Positions 7,637-15,978 of a DNA stretch of 39,869 bases are shown here, in pieces; positions within the stretch are counted from its first letter, which is position 1; each line of letters opens with the position of its first letter. The notes below the pieces were generated by a model, which was not told where the DNA came from, ran no database searches, and was given only the letters and a program-made list of their open reading frames with translations. The stretch spans positions 5,485 to 45,353 of the forward strand of contig PMKN01000068.1 in the NCBI GenBank assembly GCA_003158675.1, read 5' to 3'. The position numbers were made by a program, and so were the translations under genes. The stretch is from Chloroflexota bacterium (GTDB lineage: Bacteria > Chloroflexota > Limnocylindria > Limnocylindrales > CSP1-4).

Positions 7637-9658
7637 CTACGCGGCCTCCTGGCGGCGGCGCTTGCGGTTGGAGGCGCCGCGCGCTCCGCCCACTACCGCG
7701 TCGGTGGCACCGGCGGATCGGCCGATGAGTTCGGGCTGGAGCAGGTCGTCCCAGGCGCTCGCGTCGAGCGGTCGGGCGAAGAAGAAGCCCTGCCCGAATT
7801 CGCAGCCGAGCGTTCGGAGCGTCTCCGCCTGCTCGTCGGCCTCGATTCCCTCGGCTACCGTCTCTATCCGCATCGCTCGGCCGAGGTCGATTATCGAGCG
7901 GGCAATCGCCGACTCGACCCCGTCGGCCGCGACGCCATCCACGAACGACTTGTCGATCTTCACGATGTCGATCGGGAAGCGGCGTAGATGGCTCAAGGAC
8001 GAGTACCCGGAGCCGAAGTCGTCCAGGGCCACTCGCACGCCCAGGTCGCGGATATTGCCGAGCGCCCTTGCCGCCACGACCGGGTCCGCCATTAGGACCG
8101 TCTCGGTGACCTCCAGCACGAGCCAGCTCGCCCGGATCCCGGACGCGTCCACGGCCGCGGCGACCTCGTCGACGATGGCGTCGCGCACAAGCTGGCGGGA
8201 TGAGAGGTTGACGTTCATGACGAATGGTTTGCCCCCGCCGCGGTGGCGCTGCCAGTCGGCGAGCTGCCGGCAGGCCTCACGCAGGACCCAGCCGCCGAGC
8301 GGGACGATGAGGCCCGTTTCTTCCGCCAGCGGGATGAACTGCACGGGCGGCAGCAGTCCGCGCGTGGGGTGCTGCCAGCGCACCAGGGCCTCCGCTCCGG
8401 TTACTTCGCCGGTCTCGAGCTTCACGATGGGCTGGTAGTGGACGACGAACTCGTGCCGTTCGATGGCTCGCCTCAGATCGGCCTCGAGCGCCAGACGCGC
8501 CATCACCGCGTCGTGCATCCGAGGCTCGAAGATCTCGAAGCGGGCCTTGCCTTTCGTCTTGGCCGTGTACATGGCCACGTCCGCATTCCGCAGCAGCTCG
8601 GTTGCCGTGTCGCCCGGCTCCCGAGCGGCGATGCCGATGCTGGCGCTGATGTAGACCTCCTGGCCCAGAAGCCAGAACGGCACGCCCAGGGCAGTGCGAA
8701 CGCGCTCCGCGATGCGCGCCGACATGGTTATGTCGGCCTCTTCGAGCAGGACCGCGAACTCGTCGCCGCCGAGACGCGCCGCCGTATCTTCCGCGCGCAG
8801 AGTCGACCGCAGCCGATGCGCCGTCTCCACGAGGACGTGGTCGCCGGCGGCGTGGCCAAGGCTGTCGTTGATGGTCTTGAAGTTGTCCAGGTCGATGAAC
8901 AGCACGGCAAGTTCGCCCGTCTTACGTCGGTCCAGGGCGTGCTCGACCCGCTCGCGGAACAGGCTCCGGTTCGCCAGGCGGGTGAGCGGATCGTGGAATG
9001 CCTGGAAAGTGAGCTTCTGTTCGAAGGCCTTGCGTTCTTGCAGGTCACGCGTGTTCAGGACGACGCCCGGTTTGTCGCCGTCGAGGGCCCCGCCCGTGGC
9101 CACGGTCTCGACGGGTAGCCACGACCCGTCGCCGCGCTGCAGCCTCCACTCGCCGCTCATTCGTTCGCCGGGCGAACGCATGGCGCGATCCAGCAGCTCC
9201 TCGATCGCGCCGGCGTCGTCCGGGTGGGCGAGGTCGGCTAGGTGGGCGCCCATCAGCTGGCCCTCGGACGCTTGCAGCAGCCTCTCGACCGATGGGCTGA
9301 CGTAGTCGACAGTACCCGCAGTATCGACGGCCATGATCAGGTCGGATGAGTTCATGACGAGCCATCCGAAGCGAGCCTCGGACTTGAGGCGGGCCCGGTC
9401 CAGCTCCACGACCCTGCGCACCGTCACGAGCTGCCGGATTACCACGAGGCCGGCCAGGACCATCGACACGGCCGCGATCAGGGAGTAGCTGGTGGACGCG
9501 CCGAGGGTCACGAGCGCGAGAGTGGCGGCCAGGACCAGGAGGTCAAGCCTGGGCGCGATGCCGCGGCAAAGCGAAGTCAGATGGCCCGGGCGCGCCCAGA
9601 GCCACGCCCGAGTCAAGACTGAGCTGCCGTCGCAGGCCGCGGTAGTAGGCACCCTCAA
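7637..9658 (-). CDS. Membrane PAS-GGDEF-EAL cyclic-di-GMP turnover protein
   Basis: The predicted product (673 residues) makes and/or degrades the second messenger c-di-GMP. Two hydrophobic helices lie at about residues 38-54 and 57-76. A PAS sensor domain covers about 90-210 and a GGDEF domain about 210-375, with intact GGDEF at 297-301 preceded by RAED five residues earlier, which is a product-inhibition I-site. An EAL domain covers about 390-640, with EALVRW, NVNLSSRQL, EVTETVL, DDFGSGYSSL, KIDKSF and QGFFFARP. Both catalytic domains look intact, so the net activity cannot be predicted. The start used is TTG at 9658 (GTG at 9652 is an alternative) and no good ribosome site is visible, so the N-terminus is uncertain. 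It converges on trpA and follows the aro operon in the same direction. Confidence 0.92.
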   Translation of the reverse strand: MRVPTTAACDGSSVLTRAWLWARPGHLTSLCRGIAPRLDLLVLAATLALVTLGASTSYSLIAAVSMVLAGLVVIRQLVTVRRVVELDRARLKSEARFGWLVMNSSDLIMAVDTAGTVDYVSPSVERLLQASEGQLMGAHLADLAHPDDAGAIEELLDRAMRSPGERMSGEWRLQRGDGSWLPVETVATGGALDGDKPGVVLNTRDLQERKAFEQKLTFQAFHDPLTRLANRSLFRERVEHALDRRKTGELAVLFIDLDNFKTINDSLGHAAGDHVLVETAHRLRSTLRAEDTAARLGGDEFAVLLEEADITMSARIAERVRTALGVPFWLLGQEVYISASIGIAAREPGDTATELLRNADVAMYTAKTKGKARFEIFEPRMHDAVMARLALEADLRRAIERHEFVVHYQPIVKLETGEVTGAEALVRWQHPTRGLLPPVQFIPLAEETGLIVPLGGWVLREACRQLADWQRHRGGGKPFVMNVNLSSRQLVRDAIVDEVAAAVDASGIRASWLVLEVTETVLMADPVVAARALGNIRDLGVRVALDDFGSGYSSLSHLRRFPIDIVKIDKSFVDGVAADGVESAIARSIIDLGRAMRIETVAEGIEADEQAETLRTLGCEFGQGFFFARPLDASAWDDLLQPELIGRSAGATDAVVGGARGASNRKRRRQEAA

Positions 9659-9715
9659 GGTGTCGGACGCGTCGGGTCATTTCCGTACGGGGGCGTAACT
9701 CAAGGGACGTAGTGG

Positions 9716-9745
9716 GTCCGGGAGCAGGCCCGGCGGCGCCCGGAC
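9716..9745 (-). terminator. Hairpin after the aro operon, possible terminator
   Basis: GTCCGGG at 9716-9722 pairs with CCCGGAC at 9739-9745 around a GC-rich loop. It lies just after the last small gene of the aro operon and before the GGDEF-EAL gene. There is no T-tract, so it may be only a weak or factor-dependent terminator. Confidence 0.35.
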
Positions 9746-9751
9746 AGGCGA

Positions 9752-9922
9752 CTACGATTCCGTGCCGGCGCCTCTGTTCATGGTCGACTTCACGAGCCGC
9801 GATAGCCGCCCAGGGAGGAGCCGGCTGGCGACCGCCAGCAACGCTGCCGTGATGAAGATGCCGAGGAGCGCGGCGACGGTGTAGCTGCGCATCTTCTTCT
9901 TGCGCTGGCTGGTGTCATCCAT
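9752..9922 (-). CDS. Small single-pass membrane protein coupled to chorismate mutase
   Basis: I recognise no family. The ATG at 9922 gives 56 residues: a short charged N-terminus (DDTSQRKKKMRS), one hydrophobic helix (about residues 14-32, TVAALLGIFITAALLAVAS) and a basic C-terminus. The start overlaps the end of the chorismate mutase gene by 8 bases (ATGGATGA), the same type of overlap that joins chorismate mutase to aroQ, which supports translation. By the positive-inside pattern both flanks are basic, so topology is unclear. It could anchor something at the membrane or be unrelated to aromatic synthesis; no function can be given. Confidence 0.6.
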   Translation of the reverse strand: MDDTSQRKKKMRSYTVAALLGIFITAALLAVASRLLPGRLSRLVKSTMNRGAGTES

Positions 9923-10244
9923 TCGAGCCCCCATCCGAGCCTGAGCCAAGCTCCTCAAGACGCTTGATCGTCTCGATCAACTGGCGGTACAGCGCCACGA
10001 GCGCATCCTGAGGCATGGGGCCGTCGTTGGCCATAGCCACTCGGACCAGAACCTCGCGCTCTCGATCGGAATCGGCCACCGGCTTGCCCCTGCTGGCCTT
10101 GACGCTGCCGGCCCGGAGCCCGAGTCGAGCGCGGCGGTTCAGCAGCCTAACGATCTGAACGTCCAGGTCGTCGATTTGCGAACGCAGGGCATCGAGTTCG
10201 CCGGTCCCGATCTCGTCCTTGGGTTCCATCGGCTCGTCACCCAT
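9915..10244 (-). CDS. Chorismate mutase, AroQ class (type II)
   Basis: Chorismate mutase converts chorismate to prephenate, the entry to Phe and Tyr synthesis. The product is 109 residues and all-helical in appearance. The helix-1 motif LDALRSQIDDLDVQIVRLLNRRARLG, the central Lys of VKASRGKPVADSDRE, and the C-terminal ALYRQLIETIKRLEE fit the small monofunctional AroQ family. There is no fused prephenate dehydratase or DAHP synthase domain. The start at 10244 (ATGGGTGA) overlaps the aroQ stop by 8 bases. An in-frame upstream start at 10337 would lie deep inside aroQ. Its place in an operon led by a Phe/Tyr attenuator fits the role. Confidence 0.9.
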   Translation of the reverse strand: MGDEPMEPKDEIGTGELDALRSQIDDLDVQIVRLLNRRARLGLRAGSVKASRGKPVADSDREREVLVRVAMANDGPMPQDALVALYRQLIETIKRLEELGSGSDGGSNG

Positions 10245-10710
10245 TGCCGTCATCCGAGGGCTTCTCTCGAGGCTGCGCCACCGAGCCGAGCCGAATGGCG
10301 ATGAGCTCGAGGGCGGCGGTGTAGCCCGCGGGTCCACGGCCCACGATCCGCTCGACCGCGATGTCGTGCAGGAAGTTGACGTGCCGGAACTCCTCGCGCT
10401 CGGACGGGTCCGAGAGGTGCACCTCCACGAACGGACGGTCGATCCCGAGCAGGGCGTCCCGAAGCGAGACGCTGGTATGGGTCAACCCGCCCGCGTTCAC
10501 GATCGCCCAGTCGAAGTCGCGCCGTTGCAATCGGTCGATGAGGGCGCCTTCGTGGTTCGACTGGAAGGCCTCGACGGTCAGCCCGAGTTCGGCGCCGCGG
10601 CGAACCAGCCGTTCTTCTATCTCGGCCAGCGTCGTGGTGCCGTAGATTTCCGGCTCGCGCGTTCCGAGCAGGTTGAGGTTGGGGCCGTTGAGCACGAGAA
10701 CGCGAGTCAT
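10237..10710 (-). CDS. aroQ: Type II 3-dehydroquinate dehydratase
   Basis: This enzyme removes water from 3-dehydroquinate to give 3-dehydroshikimate, the third shikimate step. The 157 residues fit the type II family of about 145-160, which forms dodecamers. Motifs are LVLNGPNLNLLGTREPEIYG (catalytic Tyr in the flexible lid), FQSNHEGALIDRL, VNAGGLTHTSVSLRDAL, EVHLSDPSEREEFRH (catalytic His) and GRGPAGYTAAL. The usual INPGA(F/Y)THTS segment reads VNAGGLTHTS, a small departure. It overlaps the end of the kinase-synthase fusion by ATGA. Confidence 0.95.
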   Translation of the reverse strand: MTRVLVLNGPNLNLLGTREPEIYGTTTLAEIEERLVRRGAELGLTVEAFQSNHEGALIDRLQRRDFDWAIVNAGGLTHTSVSLRDALLGIDRPFVEVHLSDPSEREEFRHVNFLHDIAVERIVGRGPAGYTAALELIAIRLGSVAQPREKPSDDGNG

Positions 10711-12365
10711 AGTCGGATCGAGGCCTCCATGGCATGCGTTGGCGGGGCAGTTCGAAGAGCCGCGGCCAGGCCGATTTCCACTACCTCGGGGGGCACATCG
10801 GAACGAACGACGACCCCGCTTTCGGTCGGCAGCACCCAGCTCAGGCGACCCATGCCCCGCTTCTTGTCCGTGGCCATGTGCTCATGAACCATCTCCGCGG
10901 TCACCCGCGGTGCGGCGAGGGCCAGGCCCAGCCGGTCGAGCAGGTCCCCGATTCGGCGGGCCCGTTCCTCCGGAACGATGTCGAGGGCGCGGGCCATGGC
11001 GAAGGCGCCACGCAGGCCGTAGGCGACCGCCTCACCATGGAGAATCGTCTCGTAGCCCGCGGCCGCCTCGATGCCATGGCCGATGGTATGGCCTAGGTTC
11101 AGCGTCATGCGCAGGCCGGCATCGCGCTCATCCGCGGTGACTACCTCGACCTTGGCCCAGGCGCAACGCTCGACCAATTCGGCCAGACTGCCCGACTCGA
11201 ACGGCTGCTTGTCTCCGCGCGCGATCGCCTCGCCGTCCTGTTCGATCAACTCGAGGAGCCGCTCGTCGCCCAGGCAGCCCACCTTGACGGCTTCGCCGAG
11301 GGCGGCGCGAAGCTGGCGCGTTGGCAGGGTCGCCAGCAGCGCGATATCGGCCACGAAGGCAACGGGCTGATGAAATGCGCCCACCAGGTTCTTGCCCTCC
11401 GGCAGGTCTACTGCCGTCTTTCCGCCCAGAGCCGCGTCGATCTGACCCACGAGCGTCGTTGGGACCTGAACGATCGACACGCCGCGCAGGTAGGTGGCGG
11501 CCACGAACCCGGCCGTGTCGGTGAGCGCGCCGCCCCCGATCGCGACCAGCGTCTCCTTGCGATCGACGTGCAGCCGAACAAGCTCGCGGGAGATTCGTTC
11601 GACGACTCGCAGACGTTTGGCACGCTCGCCGCGCGGCAGGAGGATGCGCTCGACCGGCCAGCCGCCGGCGGCAAGGGCCGCCGCGATGGCGGCGCCTGCC
11701 ACTTCCCAGGCTTTGGGTTCCGACAGCAAGATGGCTCGGCTGGCCTGCTGACGTTGGAGGGCCACGTAGACCGAGGAGGCGGCAATCCCTTGGCCGATCT
11801 CGACTCGCCCGATCGACGTCTCGGCGCGCATCGTCATGACGGAGCCTGTCGGACCGGCTGCAGCGCGGGCCTCGACAGCCCGCACGATCGCACCTGCTGG
11901 AGCGCTCGAGCCGATCTCCAGTGCCGGCGAGTAGAAGCGGTCGCGCTCGGTTGCCAGTTCCCGCAGTGCGGCGACCGGGTCGCGCCCGGCGATCAGGGGG
12001 CGCACGTTTGCACTGTGGCTCAGGCGGCTGCCAAGGATGACGGGCGAGGCGCGCAGCCAGACGGCGACCCGGCCGCGGTACAGGTACCAGCGGTTCCGCG
12101 GATCGACTACGGCGCCACCGCCAGTCGCGATGACGCGGCGAATCCGCGGGTCCGAATCTGCCGGTCCGAGTGCGTGGACGGCTTCGCGTTCATGACCGCG
12201 AAAGCCGGCTTCGCCCTCGGTTTCGAAGATGGCGGATATGGAGCGGCCGACTCGGCGCTCGATCATCTCGTCGAGGTCGATGAAGGTGGCGTCGTGGCGG
12301 TGGGCGAGCCGCCGGCCCACGGCGCTCTTGCCGCTCCCCGGCAGGCCGACCAGGACAACGTCCAT
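10707..12365 (-). CDS. aroKB: Shikimate kinase-3-dehydroquinate synthase fusion
   Basis: A 552-residue bifunctional enzyme. Residues about 1-170 are shikimate kinase: Walker A GLPGSGKSAVG, DLDEMIERRVGRSI, FRGHE, ATGGGAVVDPRN and RPLIAG. Residues about 185-540 are dehydroquinate synthase: GGGALTDTAGFVAATYLRG, VPTTLVGQIDAALGGKT, GKNLVGAFHQP, GEAVKVG, LNLGHTIGHGIE and LHGEAVAYG, including the zinc-ligand Glu and His positions. It therefore covers steps 2 and 5 of the shikimate pathway. The start at 12365 lies 4 bases after the aroC stop; an in-frame start at 12425 would intrude into aroC. The same fusion order is known in other bacteria. Its stop overlaps aroQ by ATGA. Confidence 0.95.
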   Translation of the reverse strand: MDVVLVGLPGSGKSAVGRRLAHRHDATFIDLDEMIERRVGRSISAIFETEGEAGFRGHEREAVHALGPADSDPRIRRVIATGGGAVVDPRNRWYLYRGRVAVWLRASPVILGSRLSHSANVRPLIAGRDPVAALRELATERDRFYSPALEIGSSAPAGAIVRAVEARAAAGPTGSVMTMRAETSIGRVEIGQGIAASSVYVALQRQQASRAILLSEPKAWEVAGAAIAAALAAGGWPVERILLPRGERAKRLRVVERISRELVRLHVDRKETLVAIGGGALTDTAGFVAATYLRGVSIVQVPTTLVGQIDAALGGKTAVDLPEGKNLVGAFHQPVAFVADIALLATLPTRQLRAALGEAVKVGCLGDERLLELIEQDGEAIARGDKQPFESGSLAELVERCAWAKVEVVTADERDAGLRMTLNLGHTIGHGIEAAAGYETILHGEAVAYGLRGAFAMARALDIVPEERARRIGDLLDRLGLALAAPRVTAEMVHEHMATDKKRGMGRLSWVLPTESGVVVRSDVPPEVVEIGLAAALRTAPPTHAMEASIRL

Positions 12366-12369
12366 GGCC

Positions 12370-13653
12370 CTACTCGCTCTCGGCCGGGATTGCCCCCGGG
12401 CCTGCGGCCGGAGGCGTCGTGGCACGGCTCGATCGCGCGATGTTTCGGCGCGCGGTCTGCGCCCTGAACCGCGCGGCGTTGTCCAGTAGTTCCGTCATGG
12501 AGTCGCCGCCGAACTTGTCCAGCACGAAGCTCGCGAGCGTCAGGCAGACCATGGCCTCGGCCACGACTCCGGTGGCCGGCACGACGCTGATGTCGCTGCG
12601 TTCGTAGTGGGCCTTCTCGACGGGCTCGCCCGTTATGAGATCGGCCGACGCGAGCGGCCGCGGCAGCGTCGAGATGGGCTTGACCGCGCCCCGGATCAGG
12701 ATCGGCTGGCCGTTGGAGATGCCGCCCTCCAGGCCTCCGGCGTTGTTCGTACCGCGGAGCCAGTTGCCGTCGGCATCGCGCCTCTGGATGACGTCCTGGA
12801 CCGCCGAGCCGAACAGGCGCGTCTGTGCAAAGCCCAGCCCGAACTCGACGCCCTTGACGATCGGAATACTGGTAATAGCGCCGGCCAGCGCCGCATCGAG
12901 ACGCCGATCCCAATGGACATGGCTGCCGAGGCCGATCGGGACGCCCCGGACCACGACTTCGAAGACGCCGCCAACCGTATCGCCAGCATCGCGCGCAGCG
13001 TCGATGCGGGCGATCATCCGCGGCTCAGCCTCGGGGTCAAGGCAGCGCAGCGGACTTGCCTCGGCCTCTTTGCGAGGGCGAGTGGCGCGCCCCGGCTCGA
13101 TCGCCACTCCGCCGACTTCGGCAGTGTGCGACCAGACGTCGATGTCGAGCGCGGCGAGCATTGCCCGAGCCACGGCCCCGGCCGCGACTCGGGCAGCCGT
13201 CTCCCGGGCGGACGCTCTCTCCAGGACGTTGCGGACGTCGTCGAAGCCGTACTTGACGGCGCCGGCTAGATCCGCGTGCCCTGCTCGCAGCCGAGTGATC
13301 GGAGCGGCGCGTTTGTCGCCACTCTCAATCAACGCAGCCAGCTGGGAGGCCTGTTCGGCCGTCAGTGGCTCGATCTGCATCACCCGCGTCCAGTTGTCCC
13401 AGTCGCGGTTGCGGATGAGCAGGAGAATTGGCGAGCCGAGCGTAAGGCCATGCCGGACCCCGGCCAGGATCTCGGCTCGGTCGCGCTCTATCGAGGTACT
13501 GCGGGCCCCGCGGCCGTAGCCGAGCTGGCGCCGCGCCAGATCGAAAGCGATCGCCTCGGCGGTGAGTGGGAGCCCGGCGGGGATTCCGTCCAGCGTCGCA
13601 GCCAGGGCAGGACCGTGCGATTCTCCGGCGGTCAGGAAGCGCAGGCGACCCAT
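12370..13653 (-). CDS. aroC: Chorismate synthase
   Basis: AroC eliminates phosphate from EPSP to form chorismate using reduced FMN, the last shikimate step and the branch point feeding the trp operon on the other strand. The product is 427 residues, longer than the usual 360-390, with a poorly conserved C-terminal tail rich in Arg, Ala and Pro. Motifs are LTAGESHGPALAATLDGIPAGLPL, RRQLGYGRGARSTSIERD, the GHADLAGAVKYGFDDVRNVLERASARETAARVA region (given here only as its start and end) and GGLEGGISNGQPI. It lies 11 bases after aroE. Confidence 0.96.
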   Translation of the reverse strand: MGRLRFLTAGESHGPALAATLDGIPAGLPLTAEAIAFDLARRQLGYGRGARSTSIERDRAEILAGVRHGLTLGSPILLLIRNRDWDNWTRVMQIEPLTAEQASQLAALIESGDKRAAPITRLRAGHADLAGAVKYGFDDVRNVLERASARETAARVAAGAVARAMLAALDIDVWSHTAEVGGVAIEPGRATRPRKEAEASPLRCLDPEAEPRMIARIDAARDAGDTVGGVFEVVVRGVPIGLGSHVHWDRRLDAALAGAITSIPIVKGVEFGLGFAQTRLFGSAVQDVIQRRDADGNWLRGTNNAGGLEGGISNGQPILIRGAVKPISTLPRPLASADLITGEPVEKAHYERSDISVVPATGVVAEAMVCLTLASFVLDKFGGDSMTELLDNAARFRAQTARRNIARSSRATTPPAAGPGAIPAESE

Positions 13654-13664
13654 TGGACCGACCC

Positions 13665-14588
13665 TCAGCCGAGGGGCGCTGGCGAGCCGGCGCCAGAATC
13701 GGCCGGCGGCAGCGCGGTAGATCCCATGTCGATGGGCAGCTGACGAGGGCCTTGTTCGCGGGCACGATCCAATTCAGCCTGCATGACCTGCAGCGGGGCG
13801 GGCTTGCCCGTCCAGAGCTCGAACGATTTCGCGCCCTGCTGTAGCAGCATTTGCTCGCCGCTGGCTGTGGTGCAGCCGGCAGCGGCCGCATCTTTGAGGA
13901 GCTGCGATACGGGCGGGTTGTAGATGAGGTCCATGACCAGGAGATCGGGTGGCAGAAGCTCGGCCGGGATGGGCGTCTCGCCCGCCAGGCCCAGCGAGGT
14001 GCAGTTGATCAGGATCTTGCCCTTGGCCAGCTCAGCCTCCAGGACCGACTCGTGCCACGGCATCGCCCGCAGATCCATGTGCGCGGCGCTCCGGCCGAAG
14101 TGGCGGACCATGCCCTCGGCTCGATGGAGGTGGCGATTGAAGACCACGACTCGCTGGAATCCCTCCGTGATCAGGGCGTAGACGACAGCCCGCGCGGCTC
14201 CGCCAGCGCCGAGGACGACCGCATGGCGCGGCATCTTCTGGCGACCGACGAGCTTGTCGAGGGCGGCTTTGAAGCCGGCTACGTCCGTGTTGTGCCCGAT
14301 CAGCCGCTTGCCGTCGCGCGATATGACGTTGACGGCGCCGATCGCCTGGGCCTCCTCGGTCAGTTTGTCGACGAGCGGAACGACATGCTCCTTGTGGGGA
14401 ATCGTGATGTTCGCCCCGAGGAAGTCGTCGCCGCGCAACTCGGCAATGGCGTCGGGAAGCTCGGACGTCCGCCGGTCCCAGAGTTCGTAGCGGGCATCGA
14501 TGTCGAGCGCATCGAAGGCAGCCTGCTGCATCCCACCCGAGAACGAGTGGGCGACCGGGTGGCCGATCAGGACGACGCGGTTGGTCAT
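13665..14588 (-). CDS. aroE: Shikimate dehydrogenase (NADP)
   Basis: AroE reduces 3-dehydroshikimate to shikimate. The product is 307 residues, about 30 more than usual, the excess being a C-terminal Pro/Ala-rich tail. Motifs are LIGHPVAHSFSGGMQQAAFDAL (substrate loop), NITIPHKEHV (catalytic Lys), IGHNTDVAGF (catalytic Asp), the nucleotide loop VLGAGGAARAVVYAL, VFNRHLHRAE and LINCTSLG. The substrate-loop HSLSP of most family members reads HSFSG. The start at 14588 overlaps the aroA stop by ATGA. Confidence 0.95.
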   Translation of the reverse strand: MTNRVVLIGHPVAHSFSGGMQQAAFDALDIDARYELWDRRTSELPDAIAELRGDDFLGANITIPHKEHVVPLVDKLTEEAQAIGAVNVISRDGKRLIGHNTDVAGFKAALDKLVGRQKMPRHAVVLGAGGAARAVVYALITEGFQRVVVFNRHLHRAEGMVRHFGRSAAHMDLRAMPWHESVLEAELAKGKILINCTSLGLAGETPIPAELLPPDLLVMDLIYNPPVSQLLKDAAAAGCTTASGEQMLLQQGAKSFELWTGKPAPLQVMQAELDRAREQGPRQLPIDMGSTALPPADSGAGSPAPLG

Positions 14589-15973
14589 GCTCTCAGCCTC
14601 TCAAGTTCCGTGAAGAAGCTCGGGTAGGAGACGGCCGCGCTCTCGGCGTGGTCTATCGTCGTTGCTCCCCGGGCGATGGTTCCGGCCACGGCGAATGTCA
14701 TCGCCAGCCGATGGTCGTCGAGTGTCCGTGTGGCGGCCCCGACGAGCGGCGTCGGGCCGATGATCGTGATGTCGTCGCCGCTCACCGAGATCCGCGCTCC
14801 AAGCGCGCTGAGCCCGGCGGCCACGCCCGCGATGCGATCGGATTCCTTGTTGCGCAGCTCGCCGGCGCCACGGATCGTGGTCTCGCCGCGAGCCTGCGTG
14901 GCAGCCAGGCACAGTATCGGAATCTCGTCGATCGCTGCGGCCACCTCCGCCGGCCCGAGCTGGACCGCTCGCAACTCGCTGGTCCGAACGGTCAGGTCGG
15001 CCAGCGGCTCGCCGACTCCGTCCGCTTCTCGGGAGCCGGCCGCGTCGGCCGGACGCCCACCCGCAGGCGCCTCGTCGATGAGAGCACCCATCCGGACCAG
15101 GTAGTCGATGGCGGCCCGGCGAGTGGGATTGACACCCACATTGCGCAACGTCAGCTGCGCGTCCGGGTGGATCGCTCCCGCGACCAGCCAGAAGGCCGCG
15201 GCCGAGGGATCGGCCGGCACTCGTTCGTCGAGCGTGGAGAGTCGCACTCCACCCTCCAGCGTCCAGGCCACCGCTCCGCCTCCAGACTCATCCGCCGACT
15301 CACGCCGGACCTCGACGCCGCGCGAGCGCAGCATTCGCTCCGTATGGTCCCGCGTGGCAATAGCCTCGCGCACCGTCGTTCGCCCCTCTGCGCGCAGGCC
15401 GGCCAGCAGGATCGCCGACTTGACCTGGGCGCTCGGCACGCGAGTCGAGAAGTCGATCGCCCGAAGTGGCGAGCGACCGATGACGACCAGCGGTGGGAGG
15501 GAATCGGATCGACGCGCGCAGAGATCTGCGCCCATCGAGCGCAGCGGTTCGATGATACGGGCCACCGGACGGCTCCGCAACGAATCGTCGCCGTCCAAGA
15601 CGGAGAAGAAGGGCAGCCCGGCGAGGACGCCGGAACACAGCCGCAGGCTCGTCCCCGAGTTGCGACAGTCGAGCACGCCTGCGGCTTCGTGGAGACCCTC
15701 GACGCCTGGCGAGACGACCATGTAGTTCACGTTCAGGCCGTCTTCGGCGAGCCGCTCCACGTGAGCGCCGAGCGCGGCAACGATCCCCGCGGTGGCCTGG
15801 ACGTCGCGCCCGTCGCCCGCGCCTGAAATCAGGCTACGGCCTTCGGCCAGGGCAGCCATGAGCAAAGCCCGGTGCGAGATCGACTTGTCGCCGGGCAGGC
15901 GAGGCTCGCCGCGCAGGCGCGCGACGGGCTGGACAGACCGGGGTCGCTCCCCGGGAAGCTGCGAGGGGTTCAT
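14585..15973 (-). CDS. aroA: 3-phosphoshikimate 1-carboxyvinyltransferase (EPSP synthase)
   Basis: AroA joins phosphoenolpyruvate to shikimate 3-phosphate. The product is 462 residues against a usual 430, with a variable Gly/Ala/Asp insert at about residues 305-330. Motifs are LPGDKSISHRALLMAALAEG (start of domain 1), NSGTSLRLCSGVLAG, RPVARIIEPLRSMGA, PSAQVKSAILLAGL and, near the C-terminus, NKESDRIAGVAAGL and DDHRLAMTFAVAG. The ATG at 15973 lies 5 bases after the DAHP synthase stop. Sensitivity to PEP-analogue inhibitors cannot be judged by eye. Confidence 0.96.
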   Translation of the reverse strand: MNPSQLPGERPRSVQPVARLRGEPRLPGDKSISHRALLMAALAEGRSLISGAGDGRDVQATAGIVAALGAHVERLAEDGLNVNYMVVSPGVEGLHEAAGVLDCRNSGTSLRLCSGVLAGLPFFSVLDGDDSLRSRPVARIIEPLRSMGADLCARRSDSLPPLVVIGRSPLRAIDFSTRVPSAQVKSAILLAGLRAEGRTTVREAIATRDHTERMLRSRGVEVRRESADESGGGAVAWTLEGGVRLSTLDERVPADPSAAAFWLVAGAIHPDAQLTLRNVGVNPTRRAAIDYLVRMGALIDEAPAGGRPADAAGSREADGVGEPLADLTVRTSELRAVQLGPAEVAAAIDEIPILCLAATQARGETTIRGAGELRNKESDRIAGVAAGLSALGARISVSGDDITIIGPTPLVGAATRTLDDHRLAMTFAVAGTIARGATTIDHAESAAVSYPSFFTELERLRA

Positions 15974-15978
15974 GGCCG

